From: an uncultured Draconibacterium sp.
GTDB lineage: Bacteria; Bacteroidota; Bacteroidia; Bacteroidales; Prolixibacteraceae
DNA length: 64,000 bases
Assembly (NCBI RefSeq): GCF_963675585.1
Contig: NZ_OY776414.1
Location: forward strand, 98,501-162,500
Direction of reading: 5' to 3'
The number at the start of each line of letters is the position of its first letter. Position 1 is the first letter of the stretch. The position numbers and the translations under genes are program-made. The notes beneath the pieces are model-generated. The model was not told the origin of the DNA and did not search any database. It saw nothing but the letters and a program-made list of their open reading frames with translations. Positions 18,759 to 26,842 of the stretch are shown in pieces.

Positions 18759-19464
18759 GAACCAATTAGCAGAGCTGCGCTTACATGGAATTAAAAGCAG
18801 CTGGAAAGCGTTGACCGAAACAAAACGCATGAGTGAACTAACATTACCCGAAGGCCTTGAAATACTGCTGCAGGCAGAGATACAGGACCGGGAAAACCGT
18901 CGCTTCGACAGGCTCCGGAAAGCGGCAATGTTCCGCTACCAGGCTTCTGTCGAAGAATTGAATTATGACGCCTCAAGGGGGCTTGATAAAGGCCTGGTAT
19001 CGACCCTTGCAACAGGAAGTTATATTGCAAAAGGCGAATCAGTTCTAATAACCGGTGCCACCGGGTGCGGTAAAAGTTTTGTCAGTTCGGCACTGGGGCA
19101 CCACGCCTGTGCACAAGGATATAAAGTAATGTATTTTAATGTCCAGAAACTTTTACAACGCACTAAAATGGCACGCCTGGAAGGAACAATACACCAGCTT
19201 TTGCAGAAAATATCAAAAACTAATTTGCTGATACTTGATGATTTTGGGCTAACGCACCTGGAAAAACAACATCAACTTGATTTAATGGAAATTATTGAAG
19301 ACAGGCATGCCAGGTCAGCAACAATAATTGTAAGCCAACTGCCTGTAGCAAGCTGGTTTGACGTGATTGGCGAAGCAACAATTGCCGATGCAATTTTAGA
19401 CCGTTTGGTACATACGTCATACCGGATTGAATTGAAAGGAGAAAGTTTAAGAAGAAAAATGTAA
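18745..19464 (+). CDS. istB: IS21-family helper ATPase IstB
   Basis: This 239-residue protein is related to DnaC/DnaA-type AAA+ ATPases. Walker A is GATGCGKSF near residues 104-112 and Walker B is NLLILDDFGL, with sensor TIIVSQLPVASWF. The N-terminal helical domain (MNNIENQLAELRLHGIKSSW) is typical. It assembles on target DNA and licenses IstA strand transfer. It starts inside the end of istA and ends 36 bases before the right-end repeats. Confidence 0.95.
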   Translation: MNNIENQLAELRLHGIKSSWKALTETKRMSELTLPEGLEILLQAEIQDRENRRFDRLRKAAMFRYQASVEELNYDASRGLDKGLVSTLATGSYIAKGESVLITGATGCGKSFVSSALGHHACAQGYKVMYFNVQKLLQRTKMARLEGTIHQLLQKISKTNLLILDDFGLTHLEKQHQLDLMEIIEDRHARSATIIVSQLPVASWFDVIGEATIADAILDRLVHTSYRIELKGESLRRKM

Positions 19465-19625
19465 TTTTGTCATATATCGGTCATTCCGAAACCTAAAATA
19501 ACAGGGGGTCAATATCACCGGAATGAGGGGTCAACATCACCGGAATATCAAACAAGCAATATTGTAAGATAGATCAAATTATTTTTGGCTCTTAATTTCA
19601 TATAGCTATTGTCTTTTTTAGCCTT

Positions 19626-19760
19626 GCACACAACGATTGGTACTTTTTGTCAGGGTGGATTTCGGAGAGCGTTACTGTCCGATAGAACACCGAACTGCGA
19701 TGCGAGAATCTGCAGTTGGCGCACCACCAAACCCCGCCCTGCAATATGTACCGTGTTGCA
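19626..19760. repeat. Repeat D, copy 2 (attC-like spacer)
   Basis: Ends are GCACACAACGATTGGTAC and GTACCGTGTTGCAG, which are inverted with respect to each other. The inner part GAACTGCGATGCGAGAATC matches copy 1 at 16052-16183. It lies between the TIR gene's stop and the start of the abortive-infection gene. Confidence 0.7.
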
Positions 19761-19803
19761 GTTTTTTTTCTTAATTAACCAGAATTCTGATTTTAAAAAT
19801 AGT

Positions 19804-20496
19804 CTAGATGGTTACTAATTCGGCTAACTTTGATGCAATATTTTCCATTGAATCTTCAAGTGTACTTAGTCCACTACGCGAACCTAGTAATGGACTTACT
19901 TCTCGTAAATCTTCGAAAGTCGTGTTGTGAACAATTGGAACTAGTAAATCACGAGCTAATAAAGCAGAAAGCTCTTTATCTGCAATTCCCTCTCCTTTTA
20001 CACGTTCAAGAAAAGAAGGAGTAACTAATACAATCCCAACTCTAGATTTTGCCAGTCCTTTGTCTATTTCCCGAAGTAATGATGAGCCTAATAAAACATC
20101 TTTCTCACTAAACCAAACGGATACACCATTTGACTCAAGTAAATCGTGCAAATCTTTAGCAGAATCTTTGCGGTCATCCCAAGCATGACAAAGAAAAACG
20201 TCTCGCAAGTCTGGTAAATTTGAACGTTTTTCAACATTTTCTCGAACAGGTGTTAGAGTTCGAATTTCTGCCGGTGTGTATAAAACAGCAGAACCAGCAG
20301 AAGACCAACTTGCTTTAGTTTTAGTTCGTCCTGTACCACTGCTACTACTTATTCGATTGTTTGAATATGAAGAGTAAGATGGAGAATAAGATTGATAGGA
20401 ACCGTAACTACGATAGCTACTACCTCCACATACTGGGCAGTTTGCCCTTCCACTTGCCGTTCGATGACCATTTCTTGGTGCTGTACATCTTGCCAT
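19804..20496 (-). CDS. TIR-domain protein with N-terminal zinc-ribbon-like motif
   Basis: This 230-residue protein has Cys4, His11, Cys20 and Cys23 in a CTAPRNGHRTASG...CPVCG arrangement that should bind zinc. A Tyr/Ser-rich linker follows (28-55). The TIR domain spans about 97-225: RDVFLCHAWDD, the BB-loop-like DVLLGSSLLREID, then SRVGIVLVTPSFL and a Glu in IADKELSALL (E175) that may be the NADase residue. Bacterial TIR proteins commonly deplete NAD or make cyclic-ADPR signals during phage infection. A 160-residue protein of unknown type lies 85 bases upstream on the same strand, possibly its partner. Confidence 0.88.
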   Translation of the reverse strand: MARCTAPRNGHRTASGRANCPVCGGSSYRSYGSYQSYSPSYSSYSNNRISSSSGTGRTKTKASWSSAGSAVLYTPAEIRTLTPVRENVEKRSNLPDLRDVFLCHAWDDRKDSAKDLHDLLESNGVSVWFSEKDVLLGSSLLREIDKGLAKSRVGIVLVTPSFLERVKGEGIADKELSALLARDLLVPIVHNTTFEDLREVSPLLGSRSGLSTLEDSMENIASKLAELVTI

Positions 20497-20581
20497 TTTT
20501 CTTAATTTAGGTTGTTTACATTATAATTTATAAGCTTAAAAAATTGTGTTTCATATTTAATGTTTCAAATATATATGTCTA

Positions 20582-21064
20582 TTATTTTCCTTTTTCAATT
20601 AGATTTATTTCATCTTCGGTAAACAATTCCCAATTCTTTGTTTCATTGTTCCATAAGAATTTGTTGTTGTTTATACAGTCGATATATAATTCTTCAAAAT
20701 GAGCAACAATGTTATCAAGGTCACTACCAAGTTCGCTCGCATTTTGTGTAATAAAAAGGCTTGACTGTCCTAAAGAATTTTCAAATTTTATTTGCCCTTT
20801 TATATATTTGTCACAAAATTTTCGGTCGTCTACTCCAATTACATATTGTCGTATGTAAGGACACTTTTGCAAAACAGCGCAAACTTCAAGTTCAGATTCA
20901 ATAACTTCAAGAATTAGAGATTTAATCGGTCTGTCATCAAGCGGTTGACCGCAAATAGCATAGCTCCCAATTAAATATGGAATAGTTAGTCCGTTTGCTA
21001 TAATTCTACTTTCTTTTTGGAATGTAATCTGTTTAAACCATATCGGTAAATTAGTTATTCTCAT
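20582..21064 (-). CDS. Protein of unknown function beside the TIR gene
   Basis: This 160-residue soluble protein has no signal peptide or membrane helix, and I do not recognise its family. Visible features are four cysteines (ICGQPL, EVCAVLQKCPY, KFCDKY), a charged central part, and an acidic Trp-containing end (FLWNNETKNWELFTEDEINLIEKG). It starts at an ATG with AT-rich DNA and two inverted repeats upstream. It lies upstream of the TIR gene in the same direction. A partner, sensor or antidote role is possible but unproved. Confidence 0.65.
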   Translation of the reverse strand: MRITNLPIWFKQITFQKESRIIANGLTIPYLIGSYAICGQPLDDRPIKSLILEVIESELEVCAVLQKCPYIRQYVIGVDDRKFCDKYIKGQIKFENSLGQSSLFITQNASELGSDLDNIVAHFEELYIDCINNNKFLWNNETKNWELFTEDEINLIEKGK

Positions 21065-21093
21065 GTCGTTTTAAAATTGAACACAACTAGTAC

Positions 21094-21171
21094 ATAACAT
21101 CCCCAAGCGATGTTATATCCACTATTTCATTTTTTGAAGTACTGTGATCCTCCCAAAATGGAGATATAACA
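21094..21171. promoter_or_regulatory. Nested inverted repeats upstream of the TIR-neighbour gene
   Basis: ATAACATC-N7-GATGTTAT (21094-21116) is a perfect 8-bp inverted repeat. TGTTATATC at 21111-21119 pairs again with GATATAACA at 21163-21171. They sit 30-107 bases upstream of the start at 21064 (minus strand) and could be an operator. The rest of the 21065-21373 gap shows no gene. Confidence 0.45.
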
Positions 21172-21373
21172 ATACTTATTAAGATTACTGATTTTTTTAA
21201 TGTTATTTCAGGGCGTGTATTCAACGGCAAAGGTTTTTATTCGGAGTCTAAAGTTAGCATAATAATAAAAGAAAACAACACTTGTTAATTGATAGCTACC
21301 CCGTTGTGGGTGATCCTTAAAAAATGTCTGGAAAAGCTGTGATTCGAATCAGAAATAGCAATCATTAACGGAT

Positions 21374-21613
21374 TCAATCAAAATCAAAGAATTCACTGAG
21401 CGTTATTCCAATCATATTGCAGAATTTTTGGATGGTGTAGATGGAAACACCTCTCGAACTGCTCGTACTTTCCCACCTACTTAAAATTTGTCGATCGATA
21501 TCATGCTTTTGGGTAAACTCAGACTGAGTAAGACCAGTTCTGGATCTGAGAAATTTAATTCTTTCTGCAATTTTATTTTTGAGTATTATATCTTCTTTTG
21601 TTAGCTTACCCAT
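21374..21613 (-). CDS. XRE-family HTH regulator
   Basis: This 79-residue protein consists of a single Cro/C1-type helix-turn-helix: IAERIKFLRSRTGLTQSEFTQKHDIDRQILSRWE, then VSIYTIQKFCNMIGITLSEFF. Small proteins of this kind control phage, toxin or restriction genes. It reads in the same direction as the TIR pair, 309 bases upstream of the 160-residue gene. It could repress that unit, but no direct link is visible. Confidence 0.85.
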   Translation of the reverse strand: MGKLTKEDIILKNKIAERIKFLRSRTGLTQSEFTQKHDIDRQILSRWESTSSSRGVSIYTIQKFCNMIGITLSEFFDFD

Positions 21614-21773
21614 ACCGCAATTTTGTAATTATCAAAATTTTTATTGTAAGCCACTTGGATTACAAAATATTTTTCATACTTTTGATCCTAATTAATAAGA
21701 TTGTAGCTCTTCAAATGATAAGACATTAGAAGCTATTGTTTAGAATCTCGACTTGAAAACTGGTAATTTTTAT

Positions 21774-21834
21774 GTACACGAGATCATAAGCAAAAAAGGC
21801 TCACGACCTAGGCGTGGGCTCGCTTATCGTGTAC
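21774..21834. other. Compound two-stage hairpin
   Basis: The outer stem GTACACG/CGTGTAC continues, after a bulge, into ATAAGC/GCTTAT. It encloses an inner stem GCTCACG/CGTGGGC with a CCTAGG-containing loop. A further small stem (CTCAAG...GTTGAG) follows at about 21850. It could be a structured RNA or a recombination site. Confidence 0.55.
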
Positions 21835-22011
21835 AAGGTATACCAGTACCTCAAGTCGGTAAGTTGAGTCCGCGCCCTTTTTCATTTAATTTCAGGCGTT
21901 ATAACCTCTGCTTTCCGGCTTACATCATACTTCTTTGTTGTATGATGCTACGTAAATACACTTATATCATAAAACAACTGCCTATGACAAAACAATCAGA
22001 GAACAACTAGT

Positions 22012-22049
22012 AAGCCCGCTACAACAGTTTGACGACGTGTAGCAGGCTT
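22012..22049. other. Strong stem-loop in the susC leader
   Basis: AAGCCCGCTACAA and GTGTAGCAGGCTT pair almost fully. No T-run follows on the plus strand. It could be an attenuator-like or processing element. Confidence 0.55.
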
Positions 22050-22410
22050 GGTCGTTAATTAATTCTAACCATCAATTAACATCGAAATTTATGAAAAACT
22101 TTCCATACAAAGAAAATTATACCCCTGTGTGTCTGATTTTCCGGAAATGCTTTGACCATTTTGCGATTCCTCAAATAGCAATAAACAAGCCAGGGAAACG
22201 GCAAAAACTATTCAGTTTTGCATCTACACTTTCCTACATGAGTTTGGTATTTTTCTTCAGCCGGCACCATAGCCTGTACCAAAACAAAATTAAATCACCC
22301 GAGTGAGGAATGACTTCCTATAAATCGTGAAACACCAAATCTTCATGATTCACATACCAATCCTGGCATCATAGGATTCAACCTTATTACCCAATCTAAA
22401 AATAAATTTC

Positions 22411-25400
22411 ATGCAAAATATTATAAGCTATTCCTTAAAATACCTTTGGCATGTGTCCAATTTATCTATTGGCACAAACAATTGGCCGAGGCGATTATTT
22501 ATTATCAGTTTTATTTTCTTGTTATGTATAAATCAATTACATGCACAAACGATTACGGTTACCGGTCGGGTAACGGATCAGAATGACCAACCACTACCCG
22601 GTGTCAACGTGGTGCTTAAAGAAACACCATCAACCGGTACTATTACCAAAGACGATGGTCTGTACCTCCTAAAAGAAGTACCTTCTGACGCGGTACTTTA
22701 CTTCTCCTTTATCGGCTTTAAAACGCTCGAAATTCCGCTAAACGGACGTTCTCATCTGAATGTACAGCTGCAGGAAGACATCACCACACTCTCTGAAGTC
22801 ACCATCAATGCGGGTTATTACACCGTTAAAGACCAGGAGCGCACCGGAAGTATTGCCCGGGTACGATCAAAAGAACTGGAAAACCAACCCGTAAGCAATG
22901 CATTATCATCTGTACAGGGTCGTATGGCCGGTGTTAATATCACACAAAGCAGCGGAGTTCCCGGAGGCGGTTATAACATCCAAATCCGCGGCACGAACAG
23001 TCTTCGCCGCGATGGTAATTACCCCCTGTATATAATCGATGGTGTACCGGCTACACTTCAGTCTCCATCAGCGCTTGGTGGCACGATTATTCCTTATGGA
23101 GAGATCGATCCGCTCAATGCCATCAATCCCAACGACATTGAAAGCATAGAGATATTAAAAGATGCCGATGCAACTGCTATTTATGGTTCACGTGGTGCTA
23201 ACGGAGTAATTCTGGTTACCACCAAAAAAGGGAAAACGGGCAGTAGAACCGCCTTAAGTATAAACAGCAGTTACGGAGTCAGCCAGATAGCACGAAAAAT
23301 GAAATTAATGGACACTCCTCAATACCTGGAAATGCGTCGTCAGGCTTATGCCAACGACGGTATTACAGACTATCCGGCCAATGCCTACGACATAAACGGC
23401 ACCTGGGATGACACCCGGTATACCGACTTTCAGGAAGAGTTAATTGGCAACACTGCCACCAACTCTATGTTACAGTTTTCGTTAAACGGAGGTGGAAACA
23501 ACAGCCGGTTTCTGATCAGTGGTAGTCACAATGAACAAACTACTGTTTTCTCAGATGACTTCAAGTACAAGACCGATAATATTTCCGGGAATTTTAGTCA
23601 TCATTCAAGTGATAATCGTTTTTTGCTGAATGCCTCAGGATTATTCTCGAACCAAAGCAACAACCTGATACAAACTGAAATCACAAGTCAGGCACTACGA
23701 CTGAGTCCCAATGCCCCGGCGTTATACCAGGAAGATGGCAGTTTGAACTGGGAGAACAATACCTTTAACAATCCTTTGGCTGCTTACGAAAGTACCTACT
23801 CCTATAAAAGCAAGACCTTTAATTCCGACTTAAACCTTCAGTATGAAGTGCTGTCCTCACTTTACATTAAAGCAAACGGAGGAATAAGCTATACCTCATT
23901 TGAAGAAATAATGTTGCGCCCCAATACCATGTATAATCCGGCCTACGGACTTACTCCCGATTTTTCTCAGGCTTTTAAAAACCTGAATCAGAATTTTTCC
24001 TGGATTGTGGAGCCTCAACTGAATTACCGGCATACATTCAATAACCATGATATAGATGTACTGGTGGGTGGAACGCTGCAACAAACGCAGCGAACCACTT
24101 TAAACATTATGGGCTATGGTTTTGAAAGCAACGCGTTGATCACCAACCTGGCAGCTGCCGCCAATGTTATGGTAACCGGTGATGATAAAACGGAATACCG
24201 TTATGCTGCGCTATTCGGACGTATTAACTACAAATATAAAGAACGATATATCCTGAACTTAACCGGTCGCCGGGATGGCTCCAGCCGTTTTGGTCCCGAC
24301 CAGCGATTTGCCAGTTTTGGTGCCATCGGTGGTGCCTGGATCTTCTCCAAAGAATACTTCCTTGCCTCCAGCAGCTGGTTAAGTTTTGGGAAACTACGCG
24401 CCAGCTATGGAATTACCGGAAGTGACCTGATCGGAGACTATCAATTTCTGGATACCTACACCGTTAGTAATACGCTTTATGGAGGCAATACCAGCCTATA
24501 CCCTTCCCGGCTCAATAATCCATACTTTAGCTGGGAAAAAACCACCAAGCTTGAAGCTGCCATCGAATTAGGATTTCTAAAAGATCGCATCCAATTCAGT
24601 GCTGCCTGGTACCGTAACCGCTCCGGCAATCAACTGGTTGGTATTCCTTTACCCGGCACCACAGGATTCAGTACAATACAAGCCAACCTGCCCGCCAAAG
24701 TAGAAAACAAAGGGCTCGAATTTGAACTAAACACTACACCTGTTCAAACCGGGCATTTTAACTGGAACAGTAGTTTTAATATCAGCTTCCCCGACAATAA
24801 GCTGATTTCGTTTCCCGGACTGGAAGGCTCAACGTACGCCAATCAGTATGTAATTGGATACCCGACATCAATAATTAAAGTTTATAATTACGAAGGGATT
24901 GATCCTGAAACAGGGCTATACCAATTTACGGACTACAATGATGATGGGAACATCACTTCTCCCGATGACAACCAGGTTATTGAAGACATTGCAGTTAAGT
25001 ATTTTGGTGGATGGTCGAACCAAATCTCCTACCGGCAATGGGAGTTCTCCTTTTTGTTCCAGTTTGTCAATCAGCGGCAAAAAAACTACATCAGCATGAT
25101 GCCCCGCCCGGGGAGTATGTACAACCAGCCGGTTGAAGTTCTGGATGTCTGGTCGGAAGAAAATCCCGAAGGAAAGTACATGCCCTACTCCTCGGGAACC
25201 AACTCTCAAATCAACCGACTCCATGGCTATTTAAGTAACAGTAATGCAGCAGTGAGTGACGCTTCGTTTATCCGACTCAAAAACATTCAACTTGCCTACC
25301 AGCTGCAGGTTAATAAGTATCTGCAAAGTGCACGATTTTATGTACAGGGGCAAAATCTGTTAACCATTAGCGACTATTTTGGTCTGGATCCGGAATTCTC

Positions 25401-25461
25401 TCTGTCCGGCTATTTGCCGCCATTAAAAACATGGTCATTCGGAATTCAGCTTAACTTTTAA
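22411..25461 (+). CDS. susC: SusC/RagA-family TonB-linked outer-membrane transporter
   Basis: This protein has 1016 residues. A signal peptide (core LFIISFIFLLC, cleavage near residue 45 after QLHA) is preceded by an unusually long N-terminal lead of ~25 residues, so an internal start is possible. Next come a carboxypeptidase-regulatory-like domain (VTGRVTDQNDQPLPGVNVVL, ~49-125) and the plug (LSSVQGRMAGVNI, then IQIRGTNSLR, YIIDGVPA and IEILKDADATAIYGSRGANG). The beta-barrel ends in SFGIQLNF. No STN signalling domain is seen. It imports ligands caught by its SusD partner, which starts 11 bases downstream. Linkage to a peptidase, not glycosidases, suggests a peptide substrate. Confidence 0.95.
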   Translation: MQNIISYSLKYLWHVSNLSIGTNNWPRRLFIISFIFLLCINQLHAQTITVTGRVTDQNDQPLPGVNVVLKETPSTGTITKDDGLYLLKEVPSDAVLYFSFIGFKTLEIPLNGRSHLNVQLQEDITTLSEVTINAGYYTVKDQERTGSIARVRSKELENQPVSNALSSVQGRMAGVNITQSSGVPGGGYNIQIRGTNSLRRDGNYPLYIIDGVPATLQSPSALGGTIIPYGEIDPLNAINPNDIESIEILKDADATAIYGSRGANGVILVTTKKGKTGSRTALSINSSYGVSQIARKMKLMDTPQYLEMRRQAYANDGITDYPANAYDINGTWDDTRYTDFQEELIGNTATNSMLQFSLNGGGNNSRFLISGSHNEQTTVFSDDFKYKTDNISGNFSHHSSDNRFLLNASGLFSNQSNNLIQTEITSQALRLSPNAPALYQEDGSLNWENNTFNNPLAAYESTYSYKSKTFNSDLNLQYEVLSSLYIKANGGISYTSFEEIMLRPNTMYNPAYGLTPDFSQAFKNLNQNFSWIVEPQLNYRHTFNNHDIDVLVGGTLQQTQRTTLNIMGYGFESNALITNLAAAANVMVTGDDKTEYRYAALFGRINYKYKERYILNLTGRRDGSSRFGPDQRFASFGAIGGAWIFSKEYFLASSSWLSFGKLRASYGITGSDLIGDYQFLDTYTVSNTLYGGNTSLYPSRLNNPYFSWEKTTKLEAAIELGFLKDRIQFSAAWYRNRSGNQLVGIPLPGTTGFSTIQANLPAKVENKGLEFELNTTPVQTGHFNWNSSFNISFPDNKLISFPGLEGSTYANQYVIGYPTSIIKVYNYEGIDPETGLYQFTDYNDDGNITSPDDNQVIEDIAVKYFGGWSNQISYRQWEFSFLFQFVNQRQKNYISMMPRPGSMYNQPVEVLDVWSEENPEGKYMPYSSGTNSQINRLHGYLSNSNAAVSDASFIRLKNIQLAYQLQVNKYLQSARFYVQGQNLLTISDYFGLDPEFSLSGYLPPLKTWSFGIQLNF

Positions 25462-25472
25462 AAACGTATCCA

Positions 25473-26840
25473 ATGAAAAAAATATCATTTCTATTTTGTC
25501 TGGGAGTATTACTCCTGATTTCCTGCGAAGAACTGGTTGAAGTAGATAATCCTACCAATCAACTGGGAACTGAACAGGTATTTGAAACTATACAGACTGC
25601 AAATGCAGCAATGGCAGGTCTCTATGCCGATTTGCGCGATCGGTCACTAATTTCCGGGGCCGGATATTATTCGGTCAGCACACTTACTGCATCATACGCC
25701 GATGACCTGGATTGCTACAACAATGACCAGAACGGTAATATGGATATCTACCACAACCAACAACAGGTAAGCAACAGGATTATTGCAAGCCTGTGGAATA
25801 CAACTTATACGCAGGTTTATTATACTAATTCCATCATTCACGGAGCTGAACTTTCCACATCCATTTCCACGGAAGAAAAAAATCAACTAAAAGGAGAAGC
25901 TTTACTGATACGCTCCCTGCTTTATTTTTACCTGCACAGGCTATTTGGAGCTATTCCATATACAAGCAGTATTGATTATGAATATAACAGAAGTCTGACA
26001 AAAACTGAATCGGCCGTTCTGCTTGAACAACTGGAATCGGACCTGAACGAAGCCATTTCACTGTTGAATGACAATTACCGCAATACACAACGTATCTATC
26101 CAAATCGTAAAGTTGCGGAAATGGTACTAGCCAATGTATACTTAACGGAACAAAAGTATCAGTTGGCAGAGCAAATGGCCTCCGGAATATTGCAATCGTC
26201 CTTATACGATTTCCAGCCAGACCTGGCAGAAGTATTTCATAACACAGGAAACCATATTCTTTGGCAACTAAGCCCGCAAAATAGTGGCGATGCCACAAAG
26301 GAAGCATCGTTCTATTATTTCTCTGATGCAGCACCGCATGCTTATGCACTATCAGAAGATCTGGTCAGCAGTTTTGCAGAAAATGATTTGCGCAAGCAGA
26401 GCTGGATGACACAGGTCAGTTTTAACGGTGATTCCTGGTACAGACCTTACAAATACAAAAACTTATCCGGTACCAATAACAATGAATATTCCGTTGTTTT
26501 CCGGCTGGAAGAGGTTTATTTTATACTTGCTGAGGCACTGGCCAAACAAAACCGGCAGGATGAAGCCTTGCCCTACCTAAATGCGACCCGCGAACGGGCA
26601 GGTTTAGCACTTCTCACCAATCTTTCCACAGAGGACTTTCTAACAGAATTGCTGGCCGAAAAAAGACGAGAGTTCTTTACCGAATTCGGACACCGCTTTT
26701 TTGATCTAAAACGCCTGGGACGCCTGAATGAATTAAACAGTACAAAACCCAACTGGGAAGACTATAAAGCCTGGTGGCCTTTGCCCCAGAGTGAGTTATT
26801 ACTCAACGCCAATTTATATCCACAAAATGAAGGTTATTAG
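25473..26840 (+). CDS. susD: SusD/RagB-family outer-membrane lipoprotein
   Basis: This 455-residue protein has a lipoprotein signal (KKISFLFCLGVLLLISC, lipid Cys at 18). SusD features follow: LFGAIPYTSSIDY, LTKTESAVLLEQLESDL, KVAEMVLANVYL (TPR-like helices), FRLEEVYFILAEALAKQNRQDEAL in outline, then AEKRREFFTEFGHRFFDLKRLGRL. It sits on the SusC barrel as a hinged lid and binds the substrate. The length is slightly below the usual 500-600 residues. It is separated by 2 bases from the following peptidase gene, so the three form an operon. Confidence 0.95.
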   Translation: MKKISFLFCLGVLLLISCEELVEVDNPTNQLGTEQVFETIQTANAAMAGLYADLRDRSLISGAGYYSVSTLTASYADDLDCYNNDQNGNMDIYHNQQQVSNRIIASLWNTTYTQVYYTNSIIHGAELSTSISTEEKNQLKGEALLIRSLLYFYLHRLFGAIPYTSSIDYEYNRSLTKTESAVLLEQLESDLNEAISLLNDNYRNTQRIYPNRKVAEMVLANVYLTEQKYQLAEQMASGILQSSLYDFQPDLAEVFHNTGNHILWQLSPQNSGDATKEASFYYFSDAAPHAYALSEDLVSSFAENDLRKQSWMTQVSFNGDSWYRPYKYKNLSGTNNNEYSVVFRLEEVYFILAEALAKQNRQDEALPYLNATRERAGLALLTNLSTEDFLTELLAEKRREFFTEFGHRFFDLKRLGRLNELNSTKPNWEDYKAWWPLPQSELLLNANLYPQNEGY

Positions 26841-26842
26841 TT

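Larger units (their letters stand above)
16891..19551 (+). mobile_element. IS21-family insertion sequence, apparently complete
   Basis: The ends are near-perfect inverted repeats: TAGATATTCCGG at the left and CCGGAATATCAA at the right. The flanks carry a 5-bp target duplication ACAAG (16886-16890 and 19552-19556). Inside the left end are five copies of a CCGGAGCATGCTGACCCC-type repeat (starting near 16899, 16958, 17021, 17064 and 17106) and at the right two inverted copies, as is usual for IS21 transposase binding sites. It carries istA and istB, both intact. It interrupts the abortive-infection gene. Confidence 0.9.
16195..19601 (-). pseudogene. Putative phage abortive-infection membrane protein, split by IS21 element
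   Basis: The C-terminal part is open from 16890 down to 16195. The N-terminal 16 codons lie beyond the IS, starting at an ATG at 19601 (MKLRAKNNLIYLTIL). Removing 16891-19551 and one copy of the 5-bp duplication ACAAG joins them in frame as LTILLVLSVTVLWLNQNHFFL. The restored protein is about 246 residues with two N-terminal membrane helices (the second is NLLTPVIALFSVILLIRTL) and a soluble helical part (YISLFMLFLGSELSK; IRNYKNLIIFLNEVI). This resembles the putAbiC-type family, thought to act in abortive infection; the mechanism is unknown. An ATG at 16923 inside the IS could still give a chimeric protein. Confidence 0.75.
21614..22410. other. Long leader/intergenic region before susC, with structured elements
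   Basis: About 800 bases carry no convincing gene. A 71-codon frame at 22091-22306 (MKNFPYKENYTPVCLIFRK start) is open but has no recognisable family and may be chance. The region holds a compound hairpin (21774-21834) and a strong stem-loop (22012-22049). It lies between the XRE gene and the SusC operon and probably contains the operon's promoter and leader. Confidence 0.5.

Noticed and set aside
21753-22010. 85-codon frame before the SusC operon
   Set aside because: It runs through strong hairpins, has no family likeness and no good start context.
22091-22306. 71-codon frame as a real gene
   Set aside because: Open and AT-rich with an ATG, but no family, signal or conserved motif was seen; kept only as a note in the leader region.
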